Below are positions 47,201-57,794 of a DNA stretch of 64,000 bases, one piece after another. This DNA comes from Gliomastix tumulicola (Eukaryota; Ascomycota; Sordariomycetes; Hypocreales; Bionectriaceae), in assembly GCA_001599755.1 (NCBI GenBank), contig BCHX01000004.1, forward strand, positions 4,278,001-4,342,000, read 5' to 3'. A model generated the notes under the pieces. The model was not told where the DNA came from, ran no database searches, and worked only from the letters and a program-made list of their open reading frames with translations. How positions within the stretch are numbered: the stretch's first letter is position 1; every line of letters begins with the position of its first letter. The translations under genes and the position numbers were made by a program.

Positions 47201-48152
47201 GGTGCGTCCTGATTTGTAAGTTCTCTCCGGTCTGCGATGTGTGGCTGGTCCTCTTTACCTGGCGCTAACATTCTTGACACCTAGTCTTGCCCCAGCACCG
47301 CCGCTCAAGCTGTATGACATCGGCCAGGTCGAACATATAGCCGAAGAGGAAGACGAGGAGAGGGATGACGGCGACGACATGGGCATGGCAAAGCATAGGT
47401 ATTACGCGTCGAAGAAGATCCTCGGCAAGCTGTACCGAAATGTGGACGAGAGCAATATCTGGCACCAGGACATCCGCCGAAGTGCTCAGAATGCGAGAAG
47501 CGAGGACAAGACGTTGTGGATGGACATCTTCGACACTGGCATTGTCCAGAGCCTCATGGCTCTTACTGGGCCTTTCTCTTGTAACTACAAGCGCCAGCTT
47601 CCCGAGGCGTGGAAAATCCGCAACCGGTACGAGGGGGCTATCGAGGATGCGATGTGGCAATTCTCGGACAACCCGCGCAAGCATATTACAGAAGTGGAAG
47701 TCTTTTGTGGCTTCATCCTTAACAAGCGAGGGAGCCAGACACGACGCCAGCGGGACTCGTCCATCAAGCTGAAGGAGGCGACGGACAACATCATGGACTA
47801 CACAGTGAAGCAGATCCGAGAAGCGGGCCCAAGAAGGACCGAGGAGCATCCTGGTGATACAGGCGAGGAGCAAGTCAACGGACCGGACGAGCTGAGCAAC
47901 GAGGATGTCCTGGAGCTCTGTCTCGCCTGTCTTGTCGTTGGGTGTTGGAGAGAGCCAACGCGAGAGGCTGCGTACAGCGGCACGGGGCAGCTGCAGAGCT
48001 TCAAGTTGGTGGCGGCGAGTTGTCTCGTCAAGGAGTTGACCATCCAAGGCTTACTCTCGCCGATGAATAATGGGGAAGTCGTCGGTGGTGGCGGTGGTTT
48101 TGTTGGTGTTAATGGGGCCCAGCAGGCTACTGTCACATTGCCCATTCGGTGA
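44295..48152 (+). CDS. RNA-dependent RNA polymerase (Rdp1/SAD-1 class)
   Basis: Eukaryotic cellular RdRP that makes double-stranded RNA for Dicer in RNA silencing; the class includes S. pombe Rdp1 and N. crassa SAD-1 (meiotic silencing). Two exons: 44295-47215 and 47285-48152, 1262 aa. The N-terminus (MEVFLKNVPPSLTSDSLSTEL...LAWVTFLKTTDGDAFLKKHE) is an RRM-like fold found in the Rdp1/SAD-1 group. The catalytic core follows with DGVGTISPEAM, FQIRWAGAKGMLALD, then the metal-binding loop DLDGD at residues 861-865 inside SQLSGGDLDGDLYSVIWD. Downstream helices include NRHQILADW and LAELHSTAVDSSKTG. The second exon gives the alpha-helical C-terminus; its last 40 residues are Gly-rich and of low complexity. 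No frame breaks, and catalytic aspartates are intact. Confidence 0.95.
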
Positions 48153-48484
48153 GGGCGAAATGTTGACAAGAAGGTTACCAGGAATATGATGAGGGCTGGG
48201 GATATGAGTTGTGGGAGCCGAATGTTGGGCGGGATCAGGTGCTAGTTACTAAATTTCGACGGGCGATGATGCGCCAGGTCTTGGGGTTTGCAGGATTTGA
48301 TGATTTACGACCACTTAACGTTATGCTGATGTTACGATAGGACCCGAAAGAACCACCCGAGTTCAGTATAGCTATATATGGAACTTGTCATGATGAACTT
48401 GTATTGACTTTTGTTATCCGGCATTATTCGCGGCTAAACGTGATGTTGACTTGACGATGACTACCCGCTCTTCCTTGTGACATT
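48153..48484. other. Intergenic between convergent genes
   Basis: 332 bp, 3' regions of the RdRP and the small membrane protein. Nothing else seen. Confidence 0.5.
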
Positions 48485-49174
48485 CTATGAGTCGCTCCTC
48501 ATCTGTCCGCGCCTCGTCGGCGTATCCGTGAGGTTGCTGTGGATCCGCGGGTCGTGATACTTCTTCACGTTCTCGCCGGGCTCGCCCGCCGTCGAGCCAC
48601 CCTGGTGAAAGACGCCCTGCAGCCGCTGACTAGCCGACTGATGCGTCCGCGGCGCACGCATGGGACTCCCAGACTCAGACAGCGCCGTATTGGACGGGTT
48701 CCCCGGGAACGCCGCCCCGGCATCTCCATCTCCATCGCCATCTTTCTGCTTCGGGGTGTATGTGTATCCCGCCATGCCATTTTCCTCTCCAAAGGCGCTG
48801 CCACCAGAAGAGGGCCTCATCTCGACGGCCCGCGCGTTCGAGTTGCCCCCTCCGTGTCCGCCGCCGACGCCGCCGCCCGCGGGAAGATCACCCCTCGAGT
48901 CTGCCGTCGTCTGCGCGGGCCGCTCGGCGTCGCCTTTTCCCGTGACGGCGCCGGCCTCCGTGCCGCCGGACTGCATGTTGCCGCCGATGCCGGCGCCGTT
49001 GAGGCCGTCGGCGTCACGTTTGGCGCGGGCGCGGGCGCCGAGGTTGGATGATGTATCGGTGCTGCTGCTGCTGCTGCGTCGCGAGGAGACGATGACGCCT
49101 AGGATGCCGAGGGTTGCGAGGCCTGGGATGATCAGGCGGCCGGGGCCCGGGTTGAGGTTTCTAGGCTTGAACAT
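48485..49174 (-). CDS. Small membrane-anchored Gly/Ser-rich protein, unknown function
   Basis: Single exon, 229 aa from ATG 49174. Residues 13-30 (RLIIPGLATLGILGVIVSS) form one hydrophobic segment after a short basic N-terminus, which suggests an N-terminal membrane anchor or mitochondrial signal anchor. The remainder is polar and of low complexity: Ser run, GGGVGGGHGGG, GDGDGDAG, and a more ordered C-terminus (SASQRLQGVFHQGG, VKKYHDPRIHSNLTDTPTRRG). A second in-frame ATG at 49264 would add 30 residues, but 49174 sits in a better context (CCACC-ATG). I do not recognise the family; the conserved-looking end hints at a real gene. Confidence 0.65.
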   Translation of the reverse strand: MFKPRNLNPGPGRLIIPGLATLGILGVIVSSRRSSSSSTDTSSNLGARARAKRDADGLNGAGIGGNMQSGGTEAGAVTGKGDAERPAQTTADSRGDLPAGGGVGGGHGGGNSNARAVEMRPSSGGSAFGEENGMAGYTYTPKQKDGDGDGDAGAAFPGNPSNTALSESGSPMRAPRTHQSASQRLQGVFHQGGSTAGEPGENVKKYHDPRIHSNLTDTPTRRGQMRSDS

Positions 49175-51062
49175 GGTGGACGCTGTGTGTGTGTGGTTTT
49201 CCCGTTTGTTTGGGATTGAGAGAACAGAGACTCTTCGGAGAGAGGATGTGCGGCTCGAGGTCATTTTTGGCGTTGAAGACGCTGGAGGAATGGCGAGTGC
49301 TGGTCATCATGACAGCATTGACGAGGTGATGATGACATTGACTTTTTAGCTGGGGAGGCGAGATCTCCTGCAGACGGAAGATGCCAGCGATGGGAGGTAA
49401 AAATTATGTGGATCGTCCTGGAGACTCTCGAATCGAAGAGAATCTGTATTCGTTCGAGAGAAGGGAGATTCGCTGCTTTGCGCATCGTTCACTCAGAGGA
49501 AGAGATATGGCAGCGGAGGGAGGTCGACCCAGTAGCGGGAGAAGCTCCTCAGGATGGGGCTCGGGAAGGGGGATGCCTCTCTCCTCTGGTTGAAGGCCAT
49601 GGTCATCAGGCGTAGTTTCCGGAGCCAGTCGTTGTAGCCTGTCATTGTGTTGATATTCTCTCTTTCTCCCTTTCTCTCATTTACCCTGTCATCTCAAAAC
49701 TCAATAGAACGAGACGAAGGAATCATCAAATACGAAGAAAGGCCTGCCATCACTTATCCTCGCGTATTATGTAACAAAGGGCATCAAGCCACAATAGGCA
49801 AAGCCACAGCCCCCGTCTCACCATCTCCATTCTCCACAAATTCGGGTTCCGGCGCGCCGGCCGGGCGCGCGGATGCAGCCACGGCGGGCCTCGATCTTTG
49901 GTCCAGTTTCCCCCCTGCTCATTATTACCATGCAGTGCAGGATACGACCAGCAAATAGTCGAGAGACCCCGACCAACCACACCATGCCTCGCCTCTGGCC
50001 CTGCAAGAACTAGTCCGAATCCACGCTGCTGTCGTGTCTCGTGTGTTCGTCGCGGCTTACCTATAATCTCCGTTGTCCCGGCACTATTCCCCAGACGGCC
50101 ATCTTCCATCCTCCCGGTCACTGGCCACATCATAATGAACTTTGTTATGTCTATCCATTTTGTGCGTAATGCGACTGTAATTTTCAGAACAAGCGACAGA
50201 AATAGAATGGCCATTGTGTAGGAAGGAGAGAATAGAACAGGAAAAAGGAAGGACTCAGTGAAGCCTGGGAGCATCAAGCACCATCCCAGCTGAACCCTAT
50301 CAAGAATAGCAGGCCAATGACTCTGCGCAGAGCACCAGTCGCCCTTGGGGATCTTCCAAGTTTCTTTTGCCCCAAATTGGCTTCTCACCGTAATTACTCA
50401 AAACTCCCCTCTCCCGCTCGGTGGCTGAATTCAGCACACGAAATAGAAAAAGAAACGAACCCAACCAAAGACAGGAAGGACGTAGGGGCAAGGGAACTTA
50501 TACCTATCTCGGCCAAGAACGACAAAAGAGCACGGCCCCCCTTCCCCCTTCCACCCACCCAGTAATCATAGGGCCAGCTCATCAAGAAATTAGCAAGACA
50601 GAAGAAGTCTACTACTACTACCTTAGGTACAGCACACTCATGACTTGTGCAGACGCGGAGGCGGGTCAAGTTGTGCTGCGAAGGTTCTGCTAGAGCTGAA
50701 CCTTCGGCGGAAGGGAAATAGTCTCTGTATGCGGGACTGGCGCGCCCCTCCCCTTCTCCTCCTCCGAAATCTGGAGAAAAAAAAGATGACCTGATTCACG
50801 ACCTGGCACGACGTATGCTTCTGCCCACGGGGGATTTTGGGGGGAAAGCTACTATGCGGATTCGGCCAATCCCCCGGTCAGACTAGCCGGCTATTTCCAT
50901 GCCCGGCGTGATGTATCACTCTGGAGAACTTGGATGTTTTCCCATGGGGGGCTGTTCGAGAGCGGAATGCCCGGATACACGGCGTCGGGGTAGCGGGTTT
51001 GGAGACGAAGAGATGGGAAATAGCTTCACGAGACGGTATGGATGCTTGCTTGGGAGAGAGAC

Positions 51063-51102
<40 letters not shown>

Positions 51103-51468
51103 CTCTTCGCTAGCTTTGCACCTGCACTAGTCAGTTGAGACCTTCCCACCCTTGACTCTCGTTGGCTCCCAAGAGAGGGTCCCCTTGCACGGGGGAGGTA
51201 GATCGATCGCCGGCTTAAAGGAGGGCTCATCTCTGGGGGAATGAGGAGGAGGAGGAAAGCACGGGGTGCATAACTTAAAACCCCAGCGTCTCCCCCCGGA
51301 AAACGAGCAGCTGGCATTCCCATCATTCTTGTACATTAGTAGCCCTGCTGCCCCTTTTGTCACACTGAAAGATATCAAGTCGACAAGGTTCATACACTTG
51401 AGAAGGAAAAAAATATTAGTCCCAGGCAGTCAACCTACGCCGACTGCACCAGCCAAAAAAATACCCAT
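49175..51468. other. Intergenic 2.3 kb: divergent promoter of small membrane protein and acetate-transporter family gene
   Basis: No credible gene. It contains a 31-nt (AG)n microsatellite at 51065-51095 and an A-rich leader immediately before the transporter ATG (CAGCCAAAAAAATACCC). Confidence 0.5.
51065..51095 (+). repeat. (AG)n dinucleotide microsatellite
   Basis: About 15 AG units, about 375 bp upstream of the acetate-transporter-family ATG; GA tracts can be promoter elements bound by GAGA-type factors, but here it may be a plain microsatellite. Confidence 0.85.
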
Positions 51469-52650
51469 ATGAGCACCGCGACTTCAAAGGAGGACATGGC
51501 GATCAACGGCGGAACGCACGCTGAGATCGGCGGCCTGAGCCCCGAGGATGAGAGACAGCAGGCCCTGGGCAGGATGAGGACGGCGGGGAGCATCTCGATG
51601 AGCCCCGAGCTGTTCGAGAAGCTGTACCTGTCTCCTCCGAACGCGGTCAAGGGTGACCTTCGCAAGACGTTTGCCAACCCCACGCCCATGTACGTTGAAG
51701 ATACCATCCCCCTTTTTTTCTGTTTAGAAGATGGCTGACTGACTCGAAAAATAGTGCTCTTGTTGGATTCCTCTTGGCCCTGACGCCCCTGACTTGTGAC
51801 CTGATGGAATGGCGAGGAGCCGGTGGCAACGGAGCTGCGACGGTGTACGTTTTCCCCCCTATTTCGCTCCTTCCTTTCTCTTCTTGCCAGGTTGACTGAC
51901 TTCTTCTCACACAGTGGCGTGTACTTCTTCATGGGCGGTCTCCTGATGTTCGTCGGCGGCATCCTCGAATGGGTCCTGGGCAACAGCTTCGCGTCCGTCG
52001 TCTTCTGCACCTTTGGCGGCTTCTGGTTCTCGTACGGCGCGACACTGGTCCCTTCCTTTGGAGCATACGGCGCCTACGCCCCCGTGGGCGAGGAGGCCGC
52101 GCTCGGTCTTGCTACGCGCGGTTTCAACGCGAGTTTCGGTACGTTGGCCTCTTTCTCTCTATCCCTCTCCTGGTTCTCTCGCCCTCGCACTTGGATTTGT
52201 TGCTGACGAAGGGGGTGTTACAGGTTTCTGGTTCCTCTTCATGGGTCTCGTGTGCCTCATCTTCCTCATCTGCGCGCTGCGTACCAACATCGTCTTCGTC
52301 GCCATCTTCCTGAGCCTGATGACGGCCTTCTTCCTCTTGACTGCTGCGCGCTGGGCTCTGGCTGAGGACTTTGATGGGAACGCTGCCATTGCCAGACGAT
52401 GCGCTATTGTGAGTCACCACATCTCTCCTCCCCCCCAAGTATAAGACAGAGATACGTGGAAAGAAGGGAAACAGTGCTGACTATGACTTAGGCTGGCGGT
52501 GCGTGTGCCTTTGTCACCTGCATGGCTGGATGGTACCTCCTGACGGCCATCATGCTCGGCATTGTCGACTTCCCCATTCAGCTCCCCGTCGGTGACCTGA
52601 GCAGCATCATCAAAGGCCGCAGCGAGCGTCTTCGCGCCAAGGGGCACTAA
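51469..52650 (+). CDS. Acetate transporter family protein (GPR1/FUN34/YaaH; Ato/Ady2 type)
   Basis: Plasma-membrane protein of the acetate uptake transporter family, which carries acetate and is linked to ammonium export. Five exons: 51469-51689, 51755-51844, 51915-52138, 52224-52408, 52492-52650, 292 aa. A ~70-residue cytosolic N-terminus leads to the family signature, here NPTPIALVGFLLALTPL (usual form NPAPLGL), at the start of TM1. Six TM helices follow, including YFFMGGLLMFVGGILEW, FASVVFCTFGGFWFSYG, FGFWFLFMGLVCLIFLICAL and IVFVAIFLSLMTAFFLLTAA. The last exon encodes the final TM helix and a basic tail. The usual Leu-Gly in the signature is replaced by Ile-Ala. Confidence 0.9.
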
Positions 52651-53265
52651 ATTGTCAAACTCGGGTTCGAGGACGACGTCTAAGATAGACTGGATACGCC
52701 TCGTCGACTGATGGTGACTGACGAGGCCGGAGGATAGTGATTCGTATATTGGAGGTGGTTCTGGTGCGGAGCGAGGCTGGGCCGCTGTTAATCTGTGACT
52801 TCGATTCGCAGAAGAGCTGGATCCTTCTGCTAGCTGTATTCAAGAGGACATTTCAAAATTGAGGCGATAGTACAAATACAATACCTACGTACTAGGTACA
52901 TTGCACTGTAATATGCACACATCACTGTTGAGCGAGGAAAGTTGACTAATCGGGCGGTTCATTTAGAAGCCGGCGCGGGTAAATATTTACGCAGCTTCTC
53001 TGGAGCTTCGCCGAGGCGACTTGCCGAGTTGTCCAACTCCACCAGCTAACTCGTCGCCTCCAAGGCCTCCCCTCTTCGTCTCTCCACACGCTCTAGAGCC
53101 TCCGTCATGTAGAGAATCTCTTTTCCGGTGGCTCTGCCGCCTGATGAACATTCTCCAGCCTTGTCCATTGAAGACTCATTAACCCCTCTTCGAGTTGGTT
53201 CTCTCCCCCTCCAGACCGTTTGCCTCACCACACACTCTGCGACAACCTCCCCTGCGCACGCAACA
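52651..53265. other. Intergenic: promoter of the hydrolase gene
   Basis: 615 bp. No gene seen; the last 150 bases are CT-rich leader. An in-frame stretch open to 53128 has no ATG before 53266. Confidence 0.5.
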
Positions 53266-54894
53266 ATGTCCACGCCCGGCCTCCTCTACGTGTCGATGCA
53301 GCCCCGCGAGGGCCTCTCCCTCGACCAGTTCCACGAGTGGTACAACAACGAGCACGGCCCTACCCGCCTGCGCCTGCCCGAGATCTTCCCCAACGGCCTG
53401 CGCTACCGCGCTGCCGACGGCGAGACGCCGGGCTTCGTAGCCGTCTACGACGTCACCTGCATGTCGCACCTCGAGACCGAGACGTACACGACGCTGCGCG
53501 CGAACCGCTCCCCGCGCGAGGCGGCCACTATCGGACAGGTCGACGTCCAGCGGTCCTTCTGGGATCTGCTGCACACCCAGCAAGGCGCTGCGTTCCGCCC
53601 GCTCGAGGCGCACGCGGACGACGACGAGGCCGAGGGCCTGGTCACGGTCGCGGCCGAGATCACGCTGACGGACGCCGAGGGCGCGGCGGACGGGTACCGG
53701 ACGTGGTACGAGGAGGAGCACGCCAAGATGCTGTCCAAGGTGCCCGGGTGGGTGCGCTCGCGCCTCTACAGGACGTCGTATCTCGAGGGCGGCGGCAATG
53801 GGACGACGACGCCGCCGAGCTTCCTGGCGCTGCACGACTACAAGCGCGAGAACGGGCTCGGCGGGCCGGAGCACAAGGCGTCGATGGCTACGAGCTACAG
53901 GGACGAGGTGTTTGGGAAATACGTCGCGTCCAAGGGCAGGCGGACGTGGTCGCTCTTCTACGTGTTTGGTCCTGCGCCGCGCGACCTGTCGTCGCTGTCG
54001 AGACTGCCTGCGGATGCGGCGTTCACGTCTGCTGACGGCAAGACGGTGACGAACCCGGGGTCCGACGCGAATATCACGTCTCACTTCAGTGCGAAAGACG
54101 GTCTCTCCATTTCTTACCGTCTGGAGGGCAACTCTAGCCCTGACGCGCCAGTCGTTGCGTTCGTCAACTCGCTGCTCACCTCGTACAAGATGTGGGATCC
54201 CTTTGTCGCCATCCTGAAAAAGGAGCGTCCGGACCTCAAGATCCTGCGGTACGACTTCCGCGGACGCAACGCCATCCCGCAACCGCCCGTCGCCGCCACG
54301 CTAGACAGAGTGACAGACGACCTCATCGAGGTCCTAGACGCTCTGCGCATCCCCAAGGTCGCCGCCCTCATCGGCGTGTCCATGGGCGGCGCCACGACGC
54401 TCAATGCCGCGCTCCGGTATCCGGACCGCATGGCCAAGTTCATCGCCTGCGACTTCAACGCCACGTCGAGCGCGGCCAACACGCAGGCCTGGAAGGACCG
54501 CATCGCCGTCGCGCAGTCGGACAGCGGCGCCGGCATCAAGACGCTCGCGACGCAGACCGTCGGCCGCTGGTTCCACCCGTCGTCGATGGACAAGGCCGAC
54601 GTGGTCTCCTGGATGACGGACATGGTGGCGGCCAACGACGTCGAGGGCTTCGCGCACAGCTGCACCGCGCTCTGGGACTACGACCTCAAGCCTGCGCTCG
54701 GCGGGTGTCGCGTGCCGGGGCTCTTCGTCGTCGGCGAGGGCGACGGCAAGGGCGCGCTCGTCAAGGCGATGGACGGGTTCCGGGGCCAGGTCGGGGAGAG
54801 CGGCGTTGACTTGAACATTGTGCCTGAGGCAGGGCATCTGCCCATGTGCGAGGCGCCGCAGGGTTTCTGGGAGGCGGTTCGGAGCTTTGTATAG
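53266..54894 (+). CDS. Alpha/beta hydrolase fused to duplicated EthD-like domains
   Basis: Intronless, 542 aa. Residues 1-235 hold two tandem dimeric alpha+beta-barrel (EthD-like) units, each with a WY-x2-EH motif: FHEWYNNEHGPTR (22-34) and YRTWYEEEHAKML (144-156). The C-terminal half (about 270-542) is an alpha/beta hydrolase most like 3-oxoadipate enol-lactonase (PcaD): FVNSLLTSYKMWDPF, RYDFRGRN, nucleophile Ser372 in GVSMGG, putative acid Asp493 in VVGEGDGKG, and His524 in PEAGHLPMCEAP. PcaD acts in beta-ketoadipate catabolism of aromatics, but the fused N-terminus suggests another substrate. It starts a run with the DHA2 transporter and the Zn2Cys6 factor. Start chosen at the first in-frame ATG (53266). 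Confidence 0.85.
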   Translation: MSTPGLLYVSMQPREGLSLDQFHEWYNNEHGPTRLRLPEIFPNGLRYRAADGETPGFVAVYDVTCMSHLETETYTTLRANRSPREAATIGQVDVQRSFWDLLHTQQGAAFRPLEAHADDDEAEGLVTVAAEITLTDAEGAADGYRTWYEEEHAKMLSKVPGWVRSRLYRTSYLEGGGNGTTTPPSFLALHDYKRENGLGGPEHKASMATSYRDEVFGKYVASKGRRTWSLFYVFGPAPRDLSSLSRLPADAAFTSADGKTVTNPGSDANITSHFSAKDGLSISYRLEGNSSPDAPVVAFVNSLLTSYKMWDPFVAILKKERPDLKILRYDFRGRNAIPQPPVAATLDRVTDDLIEVLDALRIPKVAALIGVSMGGATTLNAALRYPDRMAKFIACDFNATSSAANTQAWKDRIAVAQSDSGAGIKTLATQTVGRWFHPSSMDKADVVSWMTDMVAANDVEGFAHSCTALWDYDLKPALGGCRVPGLFVVGEGDGKGALVKAMDGFRGQVGESGVDLNIVPEAGHLPMCEAPQGFWEAVRSFV

Positions 54895-55449
54895 GGAAAT
54901 GAAATAGGGGGAACAACTGGGTATTAAATGCTGAGGGAGGGATCTCTTGGCGCGATGTGTCGGATGGTTTCGGATTCTCGCACAGGTCGGACCTTGAAGT
55001 CGTCGACGTGTGGGCCAACTGATGAATCCATCCGGGACTGTATTATTATCCTTCACCAATCTCCGTACGAACTAAACGAGCTCCCGAATGCCATTTCCTA
55101 GACTTTGTTTCCAAAGGTCTATTATGAACGATGAATTTACCAACGAGTTGTGCTCGAAGGAAGCCTACAGCGCATGAATAATGGATATAACATGTCCCTG
55201 ACGAATGGGAGCGTCCACTCGGAAAGCCTCCGAATGCGAAAATCATCCGAATAGATCGCCATCCCAGGATTCACTCGGATGCTATTACTACTCAGTTGAC
55301 AGTTCAGGGTGTGCGGTACCCCCTTCTGTTGCAGGACTACATTCATCATTCTTAAATACTTCTCTCTTCGGTGGGCTCATCTTTGCAATGGTGTCGACCA
55401 ACTCACCTGTCACCTCGAACCTACTCTGTTGAATCCGAGTTTTCCCAGC
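54895..55449. other. Intergenic between hydrolase and DHA2 transporter
   Basis: 555 bp between head-to-tail genes; transporter promoter. No gene seen. Confidence 0.5.
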
Positions 55450-57297
55450 ATGACCGTCGACGCTGTGGAAAAGGAGACGCCGTCTCCGAGCGTAGACAGC
55501 GTCGAAGCCAGCGATGACAACACAGCAACCCCTTCGAAGACTGACAACGATGGCGAGGTCGAATCCGAGGCTGCCCCCTTTCAGACGGACTACAGGTTCT
55601 GGATGGTTATGGTGACGCTCTGCTTCGCGGTCCTGCTTGCGTCGATTGAGAGCACTGTTGTCATCACGTCGCTGCCGACTATCGTAGCTGAGCTGAACAT
55701 GGGGTCCAACTACATCTGGGTGTCGAATGTGTTTCTCCTGGCTAGGTAAGCCGTGGTCCTTACCTTGGAATGTTGTTTGGTAACTGACAAGACGGGTTCC
55801 AGTGCTTCGGTTCAGCCACTCTTCGGCCAGATGTGCAACCTCTTCGGCCGCAAGTCGGTCCTCATATTCGTCCTGGCGGCTTGTGTCGTCGGCAGCGGCA
55901 TCGCGGGTGCCGCCAACGGGGACGCCACTCTCATCGCGGGCCGGGCTGTCATGGGCGTGGGCAGCGGCGGGCTGAACATGGCGGCCGATGTCATCATCTC
56001 GGACATGGTGCCGCTGCGCTACAGAGGCAACTACATCGCCATGCTTCTCTGCGTCGGGACGGTCGGGTTCGCAGCTGGCCCGTTTGTCGGGGGCATCATC
56101 GTGCAGAAGACGACCTGGCGATGGGTAAGTCTACTTACAGTCCCTCTCCTCCGTACAGACAAGTGCAAGACAAAGTGCTAACCCAGTTGACAGGTCTTCT
56201 GGATCAACATCCCCATCGGCGTCGTCGGCATCGTCGTGGCCTACTTCTTCGTCAACCTCCGCTGGGACCGCGAGGAGGCCGTGCTCTCCAAGCTCAAGCG
56301 CATCGACTACACGGGCAACCTCATCCTCATCGCGTCGACCGTCTCCGTCCTCATCGCGCTCACCTGGGCCGGCCCCGTCTACCCCTGGTCCGACGCGCGC
56401 ATCCTGTCCCCCTTACTTGTCGGCCTCGCAGGGCTGGCCGGGTTCCTCGCCTACGAGGCGTCGGGGATCCCGCGCGAGCCCGTCATGCCGCTGCGGCTGT
56501 TCCCGAGCCGCACGGCCGTCATCATCTACGCCAACACGTTCCTGAGCAACATCCTCATCTTCTCGTGCTTCTTCTTCTTCCCGCTGTACTTCCAGGCCGT
56601 GCGGCTGTCGTCGCCCGCACGGTCCGGCGTGCAGATGCTCCCCGTCACGCTCATCGCCATCCCCGCGGCCGCCGTCTCCGCCGCGCTGCTGAGCCGCATC
56701 GGCCGCTTCAAGGCGCTGCACGTCGCGGGCTTCACGCTGCAGGCCGCGGGCATCGGGCTCATCGCCCTGCTGCGCGCCGACAGCCCGACGTACGCCTGGG
56801 TGCTCATCCAGGTCGTGCCCGCCGTCGGGTCAGGCCTACTCGTCAACACGCTGCTGCCCGCGTTCCAGGCGTGCCTCGCCGAGGCGGACCAGGCGGCCGC
56901 GACGGGCAGCTGGTGCTTCGTGCGCACGTTCGGCCAGGTCTGGGGCGTGGCCGTCGCGGGCGTCGTCTTCAACTCGTACACGCAACGATACGCCTCCTCG
57001 TCCATCCCCGCGGGCGAGACTGCTCTGCGGGAGGCGCTCACCACGGGCGGCGACGCGTATGCGAGCGCGACCAAGGCGTTTGTCATGAGTATCCCCGAGC
57101 CGCTGAGGGACGTGGTGAGGGATGTGTTTCTGCGTGCGCTGCGCAACGTGTTTCTCATCTCGATTGCGTTTGGGGGACTGGCGCTGCTGTTGGCGCTGTT
57201 CGAGTCGGATGTGCCGCTGAGAAAGGCGTTGGATACCGAGTATGGGCTGGAGGAGAGGAAGGGGAAGAAGGAGAAGGAGGGGGAGGCTGCTGTGTGA
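55450..57297 (+). CDS. MFS transporter, DHA2 family (14 TM)
   Basis: Plasma-membrane drug:H+ antiporter-type efflux pump. Three exons: 55450-55745, 55803-56124, 56194-57297, 573 aa. After an acidic N-terminus of about 50 residues comes TM1 (RFWMVMVTLCFAVLLASIESTVV) with the DHA2 pattern D/E-x-T in helix 1. The MFS loop motif is GQMCNLFGRKSVLI, followed by AGRAVMGVGSGGLNMAADVIISDMVPLRYRGNY and GPFVGGIIVQKTTWRWVFWINIPIG, the classic DHA2 motif C and WRWxFxINxPxG. The C-terminal tail is Lys/Glu-rich (ERKGKKEKEGEAAV). Fungal relatives export toxins, antifungals or cluster metabolites; no substrate can be assigned here. It follows the hydrolase and precedes the Zn2Cys6 factor on the same strand. 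Confidence 0.93.
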
Positions 57298-57794
57298 GGC
57301 TGAAAGAGTGAAGTGAAGCATGGATGAAACAGTGTCAAGCTGGCTGTTTGCTGTCAGGCTGGCTGTTTCAGTGAAGGGGCTGTTTCAGTACAGAGTGCCC
57401 AGTATTGTTGAGAACTCCCGTCTCTGTTCTGACGCCGTTCGGAGGCTTTTCAGTGGCCTTGTAAACAGTCGTCATTCAGCCTGGAAGGGCTACTTTGGCA
57501 TTTAAATCAAACGAAAACCACCAAACAATTTTATCAATAGAATAGAACAAAAATACCAACAGAATAATAGTAACACTGAATATCAAATTAATTAATTAAA
57601 ATAGTCACAGAGCAGCGGACGAAGCAAGCACAGAAGGTGATGATAATGGCGGAATCAGTGGAGGTTCGGAGGCTTCTTACGCCCCACTCTCTTCTTCGGT
57701 CACTCTCACTGTCCCTCTCCTTCACCATCCCCCATCTTCTTCCATCCCCTCTCAACCCTCCAGTCCATTATGCATCATTCGGAGACTTGTTGAC
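57298..57794. other. Intergenic between DHA2 transporter and Zn2Cys6 gene
   Basis: 497 bp. Right after the transporter there are tandem CAGGCTGGCTGTTTC/GTTTCAGT-like repeats (57339-57390), then an AT-rich block at 57500-57605 that can serve as 3' end signal and promoter. No gene seen. Confidence 0.5.

Noticed and set aside
49750..50388. 212-codon minus-strand ORF in the 49-51 kb gap
   Set aside because: Contains one hydrophobic stretch but otherwise random composition; no intron structure or family motif.
53179..54282. 367-codon minus-strand ORF opposite the EthD-hydrolase
   Set aside because: Arg/Val/Leu-rich shadow of a codon-biased gene; no motif or start context.
55833..57311. 492-codon ORF overlapping the DHA2 transporter in another frame
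   Set aside because: His/Arg/Pro/Gly-rich shadow that crosses the transporter's intron; the real frame has complete MFS motifs.
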